Origin: Pseudobutyrivibrio sp.
GTDB lineage: Bacteria > Bacillota > Clostridia > Lachnospirales > Lachnospiraceae
Assembly: GCA_024684955.1 (NCBI GenBank)
Contig: JAIKWH010000062.1
Span: forward strand, 1-64,000
DNA: 64,000 bases
Reading direction: 5' to 3'
The position numbers and the translations under genes are program-made. A model generated the notes under the pieces. The model made no database searches. It saw only the letters and a program-made list of their open reading frames with translations, and was not told where the DNA came from. Below are positions 9,392 to 19,604 of this stretch, piece by piece (position 1 is the stretch's first letter; every line of letters begins with the position of its first letter).

Positions 9392-10317
9392 TGGCAGAGT
9401 TAGACGTAATTCAAAAGAAGATTTTAGAGGAGGTTGCTGACCTTCACGATGTTCCAGAAGGAGCATACAATATCAGGGCAAATGGTGCCAGCGCGGCCAG
9501 AAATACTACAGCAAATATTGATATTGTTTCAAAGACAGACAAGCCAGGTATTGATATCATTATCAAGCCAGGCACAAAAAAAGAGAGTGTTCATATTCCT
9601 GTAGTTCTCTCTGAGAGTGGACTTAAGGATATGGTTTACAATGATTTCTACATTGGAGATGATGCGGATGTTATTATCGTTGCAGGTTGCGGTATCTCCA
9701 ATTGTGGTGACCAGGATTCTCAGCATGATGGTATCCACACTTTTCATGTAGGTAAAAATGCCAAGGTAAGATACGTGGAAAAACACTATGGTGAGGGCAC
9801 TGGCAAGGGGGCTCGAATCCTTAATCCGGTTACTGAGGTTTATCAGGAGGAAGGCAGCTATGTATACATGGAGATGGTACAGATCAAAGGTGTTGACTCT
9901 ACCAACCGTACCAACATCGCAGAACTGGCTGATGGGGCAAGACTTGAAATCCATGAGGCCCTTCTCACCCATGGTAGTCAAGAGGCTATTAGCGATTACA
10001 AGGTGGCTTTGAATGGAAAGAAGTCCAGCGCAGATGTTATTTCTAGATCTGTAGCAAAAGAAGAGTCTGTACAGTCATTCTCTGTATCTATAGAGGGAAA
10101 CAACGAGTGTAGCGGACATGCCAGTTGTGATGCCATTATTATGGACCAGGCCAAGGTTATTGCTATACCAAGACTTGATGCAAACAATGTAGATGCAGCC
10201 CTCATTCACGAGGCAGCAATCGGAAAGATCGCAGGGGACCAGTTGATGAAACTTATGTCACTGGGTCTCACAGAAGAAGAAGCAGAAGAGCAAATCGTGG
10301 CAGGATTCCTAAGATAA
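9391..10317 (+). CDS. SufB/SufD family scaffold protein, short (SmsB-like)
   Basis: GCGISNCGDQDSQHDGIHTF and C-terminal RLDANNVDAALIHEAAIGKI SufBD motif; overlaps sufC stop. Confidence 0.9.
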   Translation: MAELDVIQKKILEEVADLHDVPEGAYNIRANGASAARNTTANIDIVSKTDKPGIDIIIKPGTKKESVHIPVVLSESGLKDMVYNDFYIGDDADVIIVAGCGISNCGDQDSQHDGIHTFHVGKNAKVRYVEKHYGEGTGKGARILNPVTEVYQEEGSYVYMEMVQIKGVDSTNRTNIAELADGARLEIHEALLTHGSQEAISDYKVALNGKKSSADVISRSVAKEESVQSFSVSIEGNNECSGHASCDAIIMDQAKVIAIPRLDANNVDAALIHEAAIGKIAGDQLMKLMSLGLTEEEAEEQIVAGFLR

Positions 10318-10472
10318 AAATTGGGTTTTACAATATCTTGTGTCAGGGCTTTTGGCCACCACGAGTATTAATCACCCACTTTAATTTAGTGTCCAAGATT
10401 GCTTGAAAAAACTGTGACTTTTAAAAATATCCTCATACAAGATGGTATTATAGACTAGCACGGAGGTAGGAT

Positions 10473-10829
10473 ATGGCTATTTCACCAATCATGGGATTAA
10501 GTTCATATGGATCAGTTTCCAGTGTTCAGCCAATGAATTATGCGGTTGAAAATACTGCAGGATTTTCTGATGTATACCAGGCAGAATCTACAAAGAATAG
10601 TGCAGGCGTCAATTCTACAACTCCTGTCAGATACCCAGACGCCCAGATCAATGAGATCGAGGTGGGCCCAAAGGTAGATGAAGGAGCCAGGCTTGCAAAG
10701 AATCAGGAAGTAAACAGTTCATTTAACCAGATAGCTGAAAAATTTTCTGCAGTTAAGACTGGATACACAAAGGATGCCCAGGGCCTTTCATATGGTCAGC
10801 TGGGAGGCGGAATCGATATTTACGCCTAA
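10473..10829 (+). CDS. hypothetical protein, 118 aa
   Basis: ORF with SD (ggaggtagg) and downstream terminator. Confidence 0.6.
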   Translation: MAISPIMGLSSYGSVSSVQPMNYAVENTAGFSDVYQAESTKNSAGVNSTTPVRYPDAQINEIEVGPKVDEGARLAKNQEVNSSFNQIAEKFSAVKTGYTKDAQGLSYGQLGGGIDIYA

Positions 10830-10851
10830 GAAATAAATACTTAAAAGTTAG

Positions 10852-10884
10852 CAAGAGCCAATGTTTGGCTCTTGTTTTTGTTGT
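10852..10884 (+). terminator. Rho-independent terminator
   Basis: CAAGAGCCAatgtTTGGCTCTTGTTTTTG. Confidence 0.9.
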
Positions 10885-10922
10885 ATAATGTCATTAAATG
10901 AACAATAGAAAGGGAGGTAATT

Positions 10923-11474
10923 ATGAGTAAAGTATTAGTATTTTTTGCTGAGGGTCATGAAGAGGTAGAAGCCCTTACTGTTGTTGACTTGCTTAGAAGA
11001 GCGGGGATAGAAGTTGACATGGTATCTGTAACCGGAAACAAGAGAGTACCAGGTTCCCATGGCATCAACACATATTGCGACCAACTGGTAGAGACAGCGG
11101 ATTTTGATGGGGCAGACATGCTTGTGTTGCCGGGAGGTATGCCAGGCACCCTAAATCTGGAACTCTGCGACAAACTCATGGCTGGAGTAGGCAATTTTGT
11201 GGAGTCAGGTAAATTGGTGGGAGCAATCTGCGCCGCCCCAACTGTACTTGGCAGGGCCGGATATTTGCAGGGCAAAAAGGCCACATGCTATCCTGGCATG
11301 GAGGCTGACCTAAAAGGGGCCATTTTTAGCCAGGACAATGTATGCCACGACGGCAATATAATTACCAGCCGAGGGGTAGGCACAGCAATCGACTTTGCCT
11401 TGGAAATCATCACCACTCTGGTGGATGAATCTACAGCAAAAAACCTGGCAAAGGGAATTGTATATAAAGTATAG
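10923..11474 (+). CDS. DJ-1/PfpI family protein
   Basis: EGHEEVEALTVVDLLRRAGI, VGAICAAPTVLG nucleophile elbow. Confidence 0.95.
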   Translation: MSKVLVFFAEGHEEVEALTVVDLLRRAGIEVDMVSVTGNKRVPGSHGINTYCDQLVETADFDGADMLVLPGGMPGTLNLELCDKLMAGVGNFVESGKLVGAICAAPTVLGRAGYLQGKKATCYPGMEADLKGAIFSQDNVCHDGNIITSRGVGTAIDFALEIITTLVDESTAKNLAKGIVYKV

Positions 11475-11491
11475 GAAGGACATATTTATTA

Positions 11492-11953
11492 ATGGAAAGA
11501 ATTAAAAGTTTTACAATCAACCACAATGTATTAACTCCGGGATTCTACATTTCTAGAATCGATAATGAGGATATTATTACATACGACCTTAGAACTAGAA
11601 AACCAAATGCAGGAGATTACATGGATAACTCTACAATGCATTCGTTGGAGCATATGGTTGCCACCTACATCAGAAACTCAGAGATAGGAGATTCTGTTAT
11701 TTATTTTGGGCCTATGGGATGCCAGACAGGATTTTATCTTGTGGTGCAAAAGGTAGAGCCAAAAAAGGTGTTTGAAGTGGTAAAAAAGGTTCTCAAGCAG
11801 GTTGTGGACCATGAGGGAGATGTATTCGGCAAGTCAGCAATCGAGTGCGGACATTATGAGAATCTTTCCATTGATGCGGCAAAAAAGGAGGCCGAGTACT
11901 ATCTTGGCGTTCTTGATAAATGGACTAACATGGAATTTTCTTACAGCGAGTAA
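11492..11953 (+). CDS. luxS: S-ribosylhomocysteine lyase
   Basis: F-N-H--L-PG; MHSLEHMVATYIRN zinc site; FGPMGCQTGFYL. Confidence 0.97.
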   Translation: MERIKSFTINHNVLTPGFYISRIDNEDIITYDLRTRKPNAGDYMDNSTMHSLEHMVATYIRNSEIGDSVIYFGPMGCQTGFYLVVQKVEPKKVFEVVKKVLKQVVDHEGDVFGKSAIECGHYENLSIDAAKKEAEYYLGVLDKWTNMEFSYSE

Positions 11954-11968
11954 TGTACTAAAGGAGGG

Positions 11969-12661
11969 ATGATTATGGTACTGGGAATTATTGGAGCTAT
12001 GCAGATGGAGATTGAAAATCTCAAGCCATCCATCAACAACCAAAAGACAGAGACTATAAGTGGTGTAGAGTTTATCTCCGGTGATATTGATGGCACTAAA
12101 GTAGTTGCTGCCGTAAGCGGAATTGGAAAAGTATTTGCAGCCATCTGTACAGAGATTATGGTTTTGCATTTTGAAGTAGACCATGTAATAAATATAGGTG
12201 TTGCAGGTTCATTGATTCCAAATCTCAAGGTATTAGATGTGGCGGTGGCAGAATCTGCTGTTCAGCATGATATGAATACAACAGCAATCGGAGATCCAAG
12301 AGGACTTATCTCAGGAATCAACATAATTAATTTTGAGGCCGACAGAAAACTGAGGGCTGCAGTTGTTAATGTGCTGGAGGCAAAGGGCATTGGATATGAG
12401 ACAGGCATAATTGCCTCAGGAGATCTTTTTGTTGATTCAGACAAGCAGAGAGAGACAATCCGAAACAACTTTAATGCCATTGCAGCAGATATGGAAGGCG
12501 CAAGCATTGCTCATACCTGCTATATCAACCATGTGCCATTTACAATCATCAGATCAATTTCTGATGCAGATGGATCTGCCATGGATTACAACACTTTTGC
12601 AGGCAAAGCTGCTGAGCAGTCCATTGCAATTGTCCTAGATACAATCAAAAGGATAAAGTAG
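11969..12661 (+). CDS. mtnN: 5'-methylthioadenosine/S-adenosylhomocysteine nucleosidase
   Basis: LGIIGAMQMEIENL, SGIGKVFAAICTEIM, ADMEGASIAHTCY, RSISDADGSA. Confidence 0.96.
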   Translation: MIMVLGIIGAMQMEIENLKPSINNQKTETISGVEFISGDIDGTKVVAAVSGIGKVFAAICTEIMVLHFEVDHVINIGVAGSLIPNLKVLDVAVAESAVQHDMNTTAIGDPRGLISGINIINFEADRKLRAAVVNVLEAKGIGYETGIIASGDLFVDSDKQRETIRNNFNAIAADMEGASIAHTCYINHVPFTIIRSISDADGSAMDYNTFAGKAAEQSIAIVLDTIKRIK

Positions 12662-12734
12662 ATATTCTACATGATTAAAAATTACTATTGCAATTATATA
12701 GGCCATAACCTATAATGCAAAAAACAATACAAAT

Positions 12735-12827
12735 GCAGAGTAGACTTTAAAGCGTAAAGTGCTTCTTGTACAGGGAGTTGACAAGAGGACGAAGGGCAAC
12801 CGCGGTTTTAGGGTCGCATCCCGCTGC
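12735..12827 (+). promoter_or_regulatory. tetrahydrofolate (THF) riboswitch aptamer upstream of folT
   Basis: GCAGAGTAGACTTTAAAGCGTAAAGTG...CAGGGAGTTGACAAGAGGACGAAGGGCAACCGCGG...GGGTCGCATCCCGCTGC matches THF class features; sits before folT. Confidence 0.9.
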
Positions 12828-12842
12828 TACATCCAGATGTTT

Positions 12843-12887
12843 AATACACCTTCGTTGTAGTAAAAGGAACTGCAAAGGAGGTGTATT
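12843..12887 (+). promoter_or_regulatory. riboswitch expression platform: anti-Shine-Dalgarno hairpin
   Basis: AATACACC (12843-12850) pairs with GGTGTATT (12880-12887), which overlaps the AAGGAGG SD before ATG 12891. Confidence 0.75.
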
Positions 12888-12890
12888 TTT

Positions 12891-13406
12891 ATGAAAAACT
12901 TACGTAACACAAAAACACTTACTTTGGCAGCCATGCTGGTAGCAATCGGCATAGTTTTAGGATTTTTGAAAATTCCTATTAACCAGCTGATTGAACTTAG
13001 ATTTGGCTCATTGCCAGTGGCAATGGCAGGTAATCTCTTAGGTCCTGGTGTTGCTGCAATAGTAGGAGCTCTCACAGATATCGGCCAATATCTAGTAAAG
13101 CCAACAGGCCCATTCTTCCCTGGCTTTACTATCAGTGGAATTATCAGTGGTATCTTATTTGGTCTTGTCCTTTACAAGAAAAAGCCTACATTCCCAAGAT
13201 TATTTATGGCCCACACCCTCAATACCCTGGTTGTTGGAGTGGTAATTAATTCTTATTGGCTCAATCTTCTATATCTTAAGAATGGATATCTGGCTGCTAT
13301 AGTGGCTAGACTTCCTAAGGAACTGATTATGATTCCTGTTTTGGCACTTCTTCAGTTTACTATCGTAAAGGTCTTTGAGAAGGGGAGAATTGGAGTATTA
13401 TCCTAA
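12891..13406 (+). CDS. folT: folate ECF transporter S component
   Basis: Small membrane protein, LAAMLVAIGIVLGFLKIP...RFGSLPVAMAG...G.TDIGQYLVKPTGPFFPGFT; THF riboswitch upstream. Confidence 0.92.
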   Translation: MKNLRNTKTLTLAAMLVAIGIVLGFLKIPINQLIELRFGSLPVAMAGNLLGPGVAAIVGALTDIGQYLVKPTGPFFPGFTISGIISGILFGLVLYKKKPTFPRLFMAHTLNTLVVGVVINSYWLNLLYLKNGYLAAIVARLPKELIMIPVLALLQFTIVKVFEKGRIGVLS

Positions 13407-14704
13407 TGAAAAAATATACATATGCTGAGGCAATTGATTTTTTTAAAAACATGCCACATTTCACTCCGCCTAAAGAGGGGACAAGCCCTGCCAAGGACCT
13501 CTTCTCCCTAGATGCAGAGTTGACACTTTTAGAAAAATTAGGAAGGCCTCAGGACAAATTAAAATATGTTCATATAGCAGGCACCAATGGTAAGGGGTCT
13601 ACTACAGCATATCTTGAGAGTATATTAAATGAGGCATCCGTTGTTACGGGTGCCTTTACTTCTCCATTTTTATACCGGTACAACGAGATGTTTAAGGTAA
13701 ATGGCCAGGATATTTCTGACCAGGATTTCGCTGATACTTTCTCACTTGTAAAGGAAAAATATGATGAGTTGGTAGGGAAAGAAATATTCCCAAGTGAATA
13801 TGAAATACTCACAGTCATGGCCTTTGTTTACTTTATAAAAAAGGGCTGCAGTCTAGTGCTTATGGAGGTAAGCCTAGGGGGAAGGGTGGACACAACAAAT
13901 GTAATCCCATCACCAGAGTTGACAGTGATTACCCCAATTAGTTATGACCATATGACAATCCTGGGTCATACCCTGACAGAAATTGCAACAGAGAAGGCAG
14001 GGATTATAAAGAATGGCTCTAGGGTGGTGTCAGCAAGCCAAGAGGAGGAGGTTGTTTCTGTCTTAGAAAAAGTGTGCAAAAGTAAAGAAGTTGAAATTGC
14101 TTTTGTGGATAAGGCACTTTGTATTGAGAGAAATATAAAGGGACAGAGATTTATACTCCCAGGGGAGGACAAGGAATTTGTTACTGGCCTCCTTGGAATC
14201 TATCAGATAGATAATGGGGCTTTGGCTATTAGGGCTGCAAGGATTCTTAGGACCAAGGGGTTTGATATTAGTGAGGAAAGCATCCAAAGAGGCATAGAAA
14301 AGGCCAGCTGGTTTGGCAGATTTACTCTCGTAAATGAAAGACCTATAGTCATAGTGGACGGCGGCCACAACAGGCAGGGGGCGAAAGTGCTAAAGGATTC
14401 TCTAGAGGCCTATTTCCCAGGTAGGAAAATCCTCTTTGCCCTGGGTATTTTAAAGGACAAAGAAGTAGATTTAATATTAGATGCCCTCCTACCAATTGCA
14501 AAAGAGGTATATACAATGGATGTACCAAGTGCCAGGACTATGAAAAAGGAGGAATTATCCCTGATGATTAGGAGCCGAGGAGTAAAGTCCAGCACCATAG
14601 AAAAACTGGAAGATATAAATGATACAATTGGTCCAGATGAGATTTTGTGCATTGCGGGTTCCCTATATCTAATCTCAGAGATAAAAAGAGGAAAAAGACA
14701 ATAA
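13406..14704 (+). CDS. folC: folylpolyglutamate synthase/dihydrofolate synthase
   Basis: HIAGTNGKGSTTAYLESIL, TSPFLYRYNE, SYDHMTILGHTLTEIATEKAGIIK. Confidence 0.95.
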   Translation: MKKYTYAEAIDFFKNMPHFTPPKEGTSPAKDLFSLDAELTLLEKLGRPQDKLKYVHIAGTNGKGSTTAYLESILNEASVVTGAFTSPFLYRYNEMFKVNGQDISDQDFADTFSLVKEKYDELVGKEIFPSEYEILTVMAFVYFIKKGCSLVLMEVSLGGRVDTTNVIPSPELTVITPISYDHMTILGHTLTEIATEKAGIIKNGSRVVSASQEEEVVSVLEKVCKSKEVEIAFVDKALCIERNIKGQRFILPGEDKEFVTGLLGIYQIDNGALAIRAARILRTKGFDISEESIQRGIEKASWFGRFTLVNERPIVIVDGGHNRQGAKVLKDSLEAYFPGRKILFALGILKDKEVDLILDALLPIAKEVYTMDVPSARTMKKEELSLMIRSRGVKSSTIEKLEDINDTIGPDEILCIAGSLYLISEIKRGKRQ

Positions 14705-14780
14705 ATTGTAAACTTTGTAGAACATGGATACATTGACATAAATTGGCAAAAAAAATAGAATTATAAGAGTTAAAACGTTT

Positions 14781-16484
14781 TTGAGAAGGGATATGATAAT
14801 TATGTATAAGGATGAATATGAGCGTTGGCTTGCAGCAGACCTCCAGGATTGCGACCTAAAGCCAGAACTTAACAAAATAGCTGGCAATGATGAGGAGATC
14901 AAGGACAGATTTGCAGTAGCCCTTGCCTTTGGTACAGCTGGTCTGAGAGGAGTGCTTGGTGCTGGTACCAACAGAATGAATATTTACGTAGTGCGCCAGG
15001 CAACACAAGGTCTTGCAAACTGGGTAAAGACCCAGGGTGGCAACCAGACTGTGGCAATCTCTTATGACAGTCGTCTGAAAAGTGATGTTTTTGCAAAGAC
15101 AGCAGCCGGTGTTCTTGCTGCTAATGGCATTAATGTACGCATATATGATGCCCTTATGCCGGTCCCAGCTCTTTCATTTGCTACTCGCTATTACAAGTGC
15201 AATGCAGGAATTATGGTCACTGCATCACACAACCCAGCAAAATACAATGGATACAAGGCATATGGTCCTGATGGATGTCAGATGACTGACGATGCAGCAG
15301 CAATCGTTTATGCTGAAATCCAAAAGACAGACGTTCTCACAGGCGCAAAGGTTATGTCCTTTGCAGAGGGTGTGGAAAAGGGCCTAATCAAATTTGTTGG
15401 GGATGACTGCAAGGATGCTTTTTATGCAGCAATAGAGGACAGACAGGTTCGTCCAGGACTCTGCAAGAGTGCGGGACTCAAACTTGTTTATAGCCCTCTT
15501 AATGGTTCGGGACTTGTCCCTGTTACCAGAGTTTTAAATGATATTGGTATTACAGATATCACCATCGTTCCTGAGCAGGAATATCCAAACGGATACTTTA
15601 CAACTTGCTCATACCCAAATCCAGAGATTTTTGACGCTTTAAAACTTGGCCTTGAATTGGCTAAGGAAGAGGGCGCTGACTTGATGCTGGCAACAGACCC
15701 AGATGCAGACCGTGTTGGTATTGCTATGAAATGTCCAGATGGTTCTTATGAGTTGGTTTCTGGAAACGAAGTTGGTGTACTTTTGCTTGATTATATTGCA
15801 GCAGGCCGTATTGAAAAGGGTACTATGCCAAAGGATCCTGTTGCTGTAAAATCAATAGTTTCTACTCCACTTGCAGACGCAGTTGCTGAGCATTATGGAG
15901 TTGAGATGCGTTCAGTCCTCACCGGATTCAAGTGGATTGGAGACCAGATTGCAGGCCTTGAGGCAGCAGGACAGGTTGATAGATTTATCTTTGGATTTGA
16001 GGAGTCATACGGATATTTGGCCGGCCCATATGTCCGAGATAAGGATGCAGTTATTGGCTCAATGCTTATCTGCGAGATGGCTGCATATTACCGCAGCATT
16101 GGCAGCTCTTTAAAGCAGAGACTTGAGGAAATCTATAGAGAGTATGGCAGATACCTTAACAAGGTTGACTCGTTTGAGTTCCCAGGCCTTTCGGGCATGG
16201 ACACAATGGCAGGCATTATGTCTTCTCTCAGAGAAAACCCACCAGCAGACTTTGCAGGTATCAAGGTGTCTTCGGTTACAGACTACAAGAATACTGCAGA
16301 GACAGGTCTTCCTTCTGCAAATGTTCTTATCTACGGTCTTGAGAATGGATGCACAGTGGTGGTTAGACCTTCTGGTACAGAGCCAAAGATTAAGACATAT
16401 TTTACAACAAAGGGTAAGGACTTGGCTGAGGCTGAGGCCATGAAAGAAAAACTTGCTGATGCTCTAAAGCCTATTTTTAAATAA
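14781..16484 (+). CDS. phosphoglucomutase/phosphomannomutase
   Basis: GIMVTASHNPAKYNGYKAYG, ATDPDADRVGIA, FGFEESYGY, RPSGTEPKIKTYF. Confidence 0.96.
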   Translation: MRRDMIIMYKDEYERWLAADLQDCDLKPELNKIAGNDEEIKDRFAVALAFGTAGLRGVLGAGTNRMNIYVVRQATQGLANWVKTQGGNQTVAISYDSRLKSDVFAKTAAGVLAANGINVRIYDALMPVPALSFATRYYKCNAGIMVTASHNPAKYNGYKAYGPDGCQMTDDAAAIVYAEIQKTDVLTGAKVMSFAEGVEKGLIKFVGDDCKDAFYAAIEDRQVRPGLCKSAGLKLVYSPLNGSGLVPVTRVLNDIGITDITIVPEQEYPNGYFTTCSYPNPEIFDALKLGLELAKEEGADLMLATDPDADRVGIAMKCPDGSYELVSGNEVGVLLLDYIAAGRIEKGTMPKDPVAVKSIVSTPLADAVAEHYGVEMRSVLTGFKWIGDQIAGLEAAGQVDRFIFGFEESYGYLAGPYVRDKDAVIGSMLICEMAAYYRSIGSSLKQRLEEIYREYGRYLNKVDSFEFPGLSGMDTMAGIMSSLRENPPADFAGIKVSSVTDYKNTAETGLPSANVLIYGLENGCTVVVRPSGTEPKIKTYFTTKGKDLAEAEAMKEKLADALKPIFK

Positions 16485-16500
16485 TAGATTTAAATATGTG

Positions 16501-16541
16501 ACTAGCCGGTTAGGATTACAAGACTGCCGGCTAGTTTTTTT
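16501..16541 (+). terminator. Rho-independent terminator
   Basis: CTAGCCGG...CCGGCTAG followed by TTTTTTT. Confidence 0.92.
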
Positions 16542-16585
16542 ATATAAAAATTGTATTTGTGCGTCAATAAAGTATAATAAATGTA

Positions 16586-17005
16586 TTGAAAAACAGACTA
16601 TGGGAGGATTATGTTATGGCAAACATATTATGGCATGATAGAAAAAGATACTTTGGACTGCCTATTAGTTTTACAAAATATAGTATGAGCGAGGACAGAC
16701 TTTTTATTGAGACAGGTTTTTTTAATCTGGAACAAAACGAGGTTCGCTTGTATAGAATTTTGGACGTGCAGCTAAAGCGATCTTTGGGTCAGAGGATTTT
16801 TGGCGTAGGCTCTATTATTATTCATTCATCTGATAGAAGTCTCGGTGACTTTGAAATCAGAAATATTAAACATTCTGCTAATGTAAAGGAAATGATTTCT
16901 GTGCAGGTTGAGCAGCAGCGTGAGGCTAAGAGGGTAGTTGGCCGTGAGTACATGGGTGACGATATCGACCTGGATGGTGACGAAGCAAGCAATGAGGGTA
17001 TGTAA
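16586..17005 (+). CDS. PH-domain (bPH2-like) small protein
   Basis: YFGLPISFTKYSMSEDRLFIETGFFNLEQNEVRLYRILDVQLKRSLGQRIFGVGSIIIHSSD pattern. Confidence 0.75.
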   Translation: MKNRLWEDYVMANILWHDRKRYFGLPISFTKYSMSEDRLFIETGFFNLEQNEVRLYRILDVQLKRSLGQRIFGVGSIIIHSSDRSLGDFEIRNIKHSANVKEMISVQVEQQREAKRVVGREYMGDDIDLDGDEASNEGM

Positions 17006-17011
17006 TTTTTA

Positions 17012-18109
17012 ATGAGTAGTACTAAGAAAAAAAACGGGCGAGTGGAAATGTTAAGATTTCTATTCGCCCTTGCAATTTTATTTTTTCACATTCATAAGAG
17101 ATTTGCTGTTGGAGGTAATGTCAGCATAGGCAATACCGGTATATATGTTTTTAATCATGGCTACATTGGAGTGGAATTTTTCTTTCTTGTTTCCGGATAT
17201 TTGCTGGCTGCAGGTGCCTACGCTAAAAGAGAGATTCCAACCACTTTGATAGGGACAGAAAATGCAAAGATGATGTGGAAGAAGGTTAAGAATATTTTTC
17301 CGTATCATTTGTTTGCAATGATTATTACTATTGCTGTAAATGCCTACTTTTTAAAGGAGACAGCAAAAGAAAGATTCTATTATGTATTAGACTCTTGGGC
17401 ATCAGTACTTTTCTTGCAGGTATTTGGATTTGATTCTACGTGGGTAAATAAGTTGACATGGTATCTAGATGTTTGGCTTATGGTTACCTTTATTTTCTAT
17501 TATTTCTTGCGCAAACACTATGACACCTTTGCCAAGATAGTTTGCCCACTTTTGGCTCTTTTTGTTTTGGGATTTTTGGCCCACCAGTATGGTAGCCTGG
17601 CAGATATAGATGAGTGGTCAGCCCTCTTTTACAAGTGCTTCCTCAGGGGTATGTCGGAAATGGCCTTGGGATGTAGTGCCTACAGTATTACCAGGGCATT
17701 AAACAAAGTAAACTTTAGCCAGTCTGGCAAAAAAGTTATGGCAGGCCTTGAGATACTTTGCTACATATTAGTCTTTATCTATGCTGTAACAGGCCTTGAC
17801 CCAAAGTATTCTTTCCTGGCATTGCTTGTAATGTTTGTGGGAGTGATAATTACATTCTCAGAGGTAAACCCTTGCCACAGGGTATTTGATCATGAGATAT
17901 TCTCTTGGATGGGTAAGATGTCTTTGCTGATTTATTTAAATCAGTTTTATGCTATTAGACTTGTACAAGAAATTAATACAGATATGGGATTCTGGGGCAA
18001 GTTCTTATTTAGTTGCATTTTTACCTTTATAGGTGCACTTATTTGTAATTTGGTGGTTTCTTGGTTTAACAAACACCATCCATTTAGAAAACTAATGTTG
18101 GCACAATAA
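17012..18109 (+). CDS. acyltransferase family 3 membrane protein
   Basis: EMLRFLFALAILFFHIHKRF...GYIGVEFFFLVSGYLLA plus multiple TM. Confidence 0.9.
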   Translation: MSSTKKKNGRVEMLRFLFALAILFFHIHKRFAVGGNVSIGNTGIYVFNHGYIGVEFFFLVSGYLLAAGAYAKREIPTTLIGTENAKMMWKKVKNIFPYHLFAMIITIAVNAYFLKETAKERFYYVLDSWASVLFLQVFGFDSTWVNKLTWYLDVWLMVTFIFYYFLRKHYDTFAKIVCPLLALFVLGFLAHQYGSLADIDEWSALFYKCFLRGMSEMALGCSAYSITRALNKVNFSQSGKKVMAGLEILCYILVFIYAVTGLDPKYSFLALLVMFVGVIITFSEVNPCHRVFDHEIFSWMGKMSLLIYLNQFYAIRLVQEINTDMGFWGKFLFSCIFTFIGALICNLVVSWFNKHHPFRKLMLAQ

Positions 18110-18127
18110 TTTTTATGGGAGAATAAA

Positions 18128-19594
18128 TTGGTATTCAGTTCTCTGGTTTTCTGCACTATATTTTTGCCGATATGCCTTTTGGTCTACTATGGCCTCCCTA
18201 GGCTTGTCTCTGGCAGTTTAGAAAGCAGAATAAACTTATCTAATTACATACTCTTGATATTCAGTTTGGTATTTTATGCTTTTGGCGGTGTAAAATACCT
18301 GCTTTTGATAGGCCTTGTTATTACAGTAAACTGGTGTGGCGGATTTTTGGTGTCGGCAGAAAGGCATGGCCTTGCTGTCAGGCGCCTTGGTTTGATTGCC
18401 ACAATTTTTATAGACTTAGGCCTCTTATTTTTCTTTAAATATTTCAATTTCTTTATAGCAAGTATTGAGAATATTTTCTTTGCCGGTGATTTGGATAAGG
18501 CTGAGAGGATTCAGGGACTTCTTTTGGGAAATAGCACAGGAGAACTTGGCATCCCTCAGATTGTTTTGCCTGTAGGAATTTCTTTCTTTACATTTCAGGC
18601 CCTTTCTTATGTCATTGATGTATACAAGGGTCAGGGAAATATCCAATACAATTTGGCATTTTTCGCCCTTTACATATCTTGCTTCCCACAACTGATAGCA
18701 GGACCTATTGTCCACTACAAAGATGTGGCAGGGCAAATCAGTGATAGGATGGTAGGGTCATATGAGTTTGTCCAGGGTATTAAAAGATTTTGCTTTGGCC
18801 TGGGCAAAAAGGTGCTTATCGCCAATAATTTGGCCCTCATTGCAGACAGGGTCTGGGATAGCGATTTGGCAAGCCTTGATGCTGGCTCTGCTTGGCTAGG
18901 GGCAATATGCTACACATTTCAGATTTACTATGACTTTAGCGGATACTCTGACATGGCCATAGGGCTTGGCAAAATGTTTGGCTTTGATTTCAAGGAAAAC
19001 TTTAACCATCCATACAGGGCAGAATCTGTCAGGGATTTTTGGAGACGTTGGCACATTTCCCTGTCCACATGGTTTAGGGATTATTTATATATACCCTTAG
19101 GTGGCAGCAGGTGCTCATTAAAGAGGACTTGTCTAAACCTTTTTATAGTATTTTTGCTGACAGGAATATGGCACGGAGCTAATTGGACTTTCTTAGTCTG
19201 GGGCCTTGTCTATGGGCTTCTTTCTATATTCGAGAGAATTTGGTTTGGAAAAATCTTGGAGAAAAATCCTGTTAAATTCTTAAATAGACTTTTAGTATTT
19301 ATAGTGGTTACCATCCTTTGGGTAGTATTTAGGGCTCCTAATATTATGGCGGCAGGCCTTTATGTCTCAAGGATGTTTGTAGGCGGATTTAAAATTATGA
19401 ATATTCTCCAATATCTATCAGGCCTTGGCATTATCACAATTCTTGCTGCAGCCCTCTTTGGTGGATTTGTTCAGGCCCATATGAGCGTAAAGGCCCTAAA
19501 GGGAAATGCCTTTATCTGCCTATTTATTCTTTTGATTAGTTTGCTGTTTTTAGTTAACGGCACTTATAATCCGTTTATTTATTATCAGTTCTAG
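18128..19594 (+). CDS. MBOAT family O-acyltransferase (AlgI/DltB-like)
   Basis: IVLPVGISFFTFQALSYVIDVYKG, NFNHPYRAESVRDFWRRWHISLSTWFRDYLYIPLGG, GIWHGANWTFLVWGL. Confidence 0.96.
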   Translation: MVFSSLVFCTIFLPICLLVYYGLPRLVSGSLESRINLSNYILLIFSLVFYAFGGVKYLLLIGLVITVNWCGGFLVSAERHGLAVRRLGLIATIFIDLGLLFFFKYFNFFIASIENIFFAGDLDKAERIQGLLLGNSTGELGIPQIVLPVGISFFTFQALSYVIDVYKGQGNIQYNLAFFALYISCFPQLIAGPIVHYKDVAGQISDRMVGSYEFVQGIKRFCFGLGKKVLIANNLALIADRVWDSDLASLDAGSAWLGAICYTFQIYYDFSGYSDMAIGLGKMFGFDFKENFNHPYRAESVRDFWRRWHISLSTWFRDYLYIPLGGSRCSLKRTCLNLFIVFLLTGIWHGANWTFLVWGLVYGLLSIFERIWFGKILEKNPVKFLNRLLVFIVVTILWVVFRAPNIMAAGLYVSRMFVGGFKIMNILQYLSGLGIITILAAALFGGFVQAHMSVKALKGNAFICLFILLISLLFLVNGTYNPFIYYQF

Positions 19595-19604
19595 GAAGGT
19601 AGAT

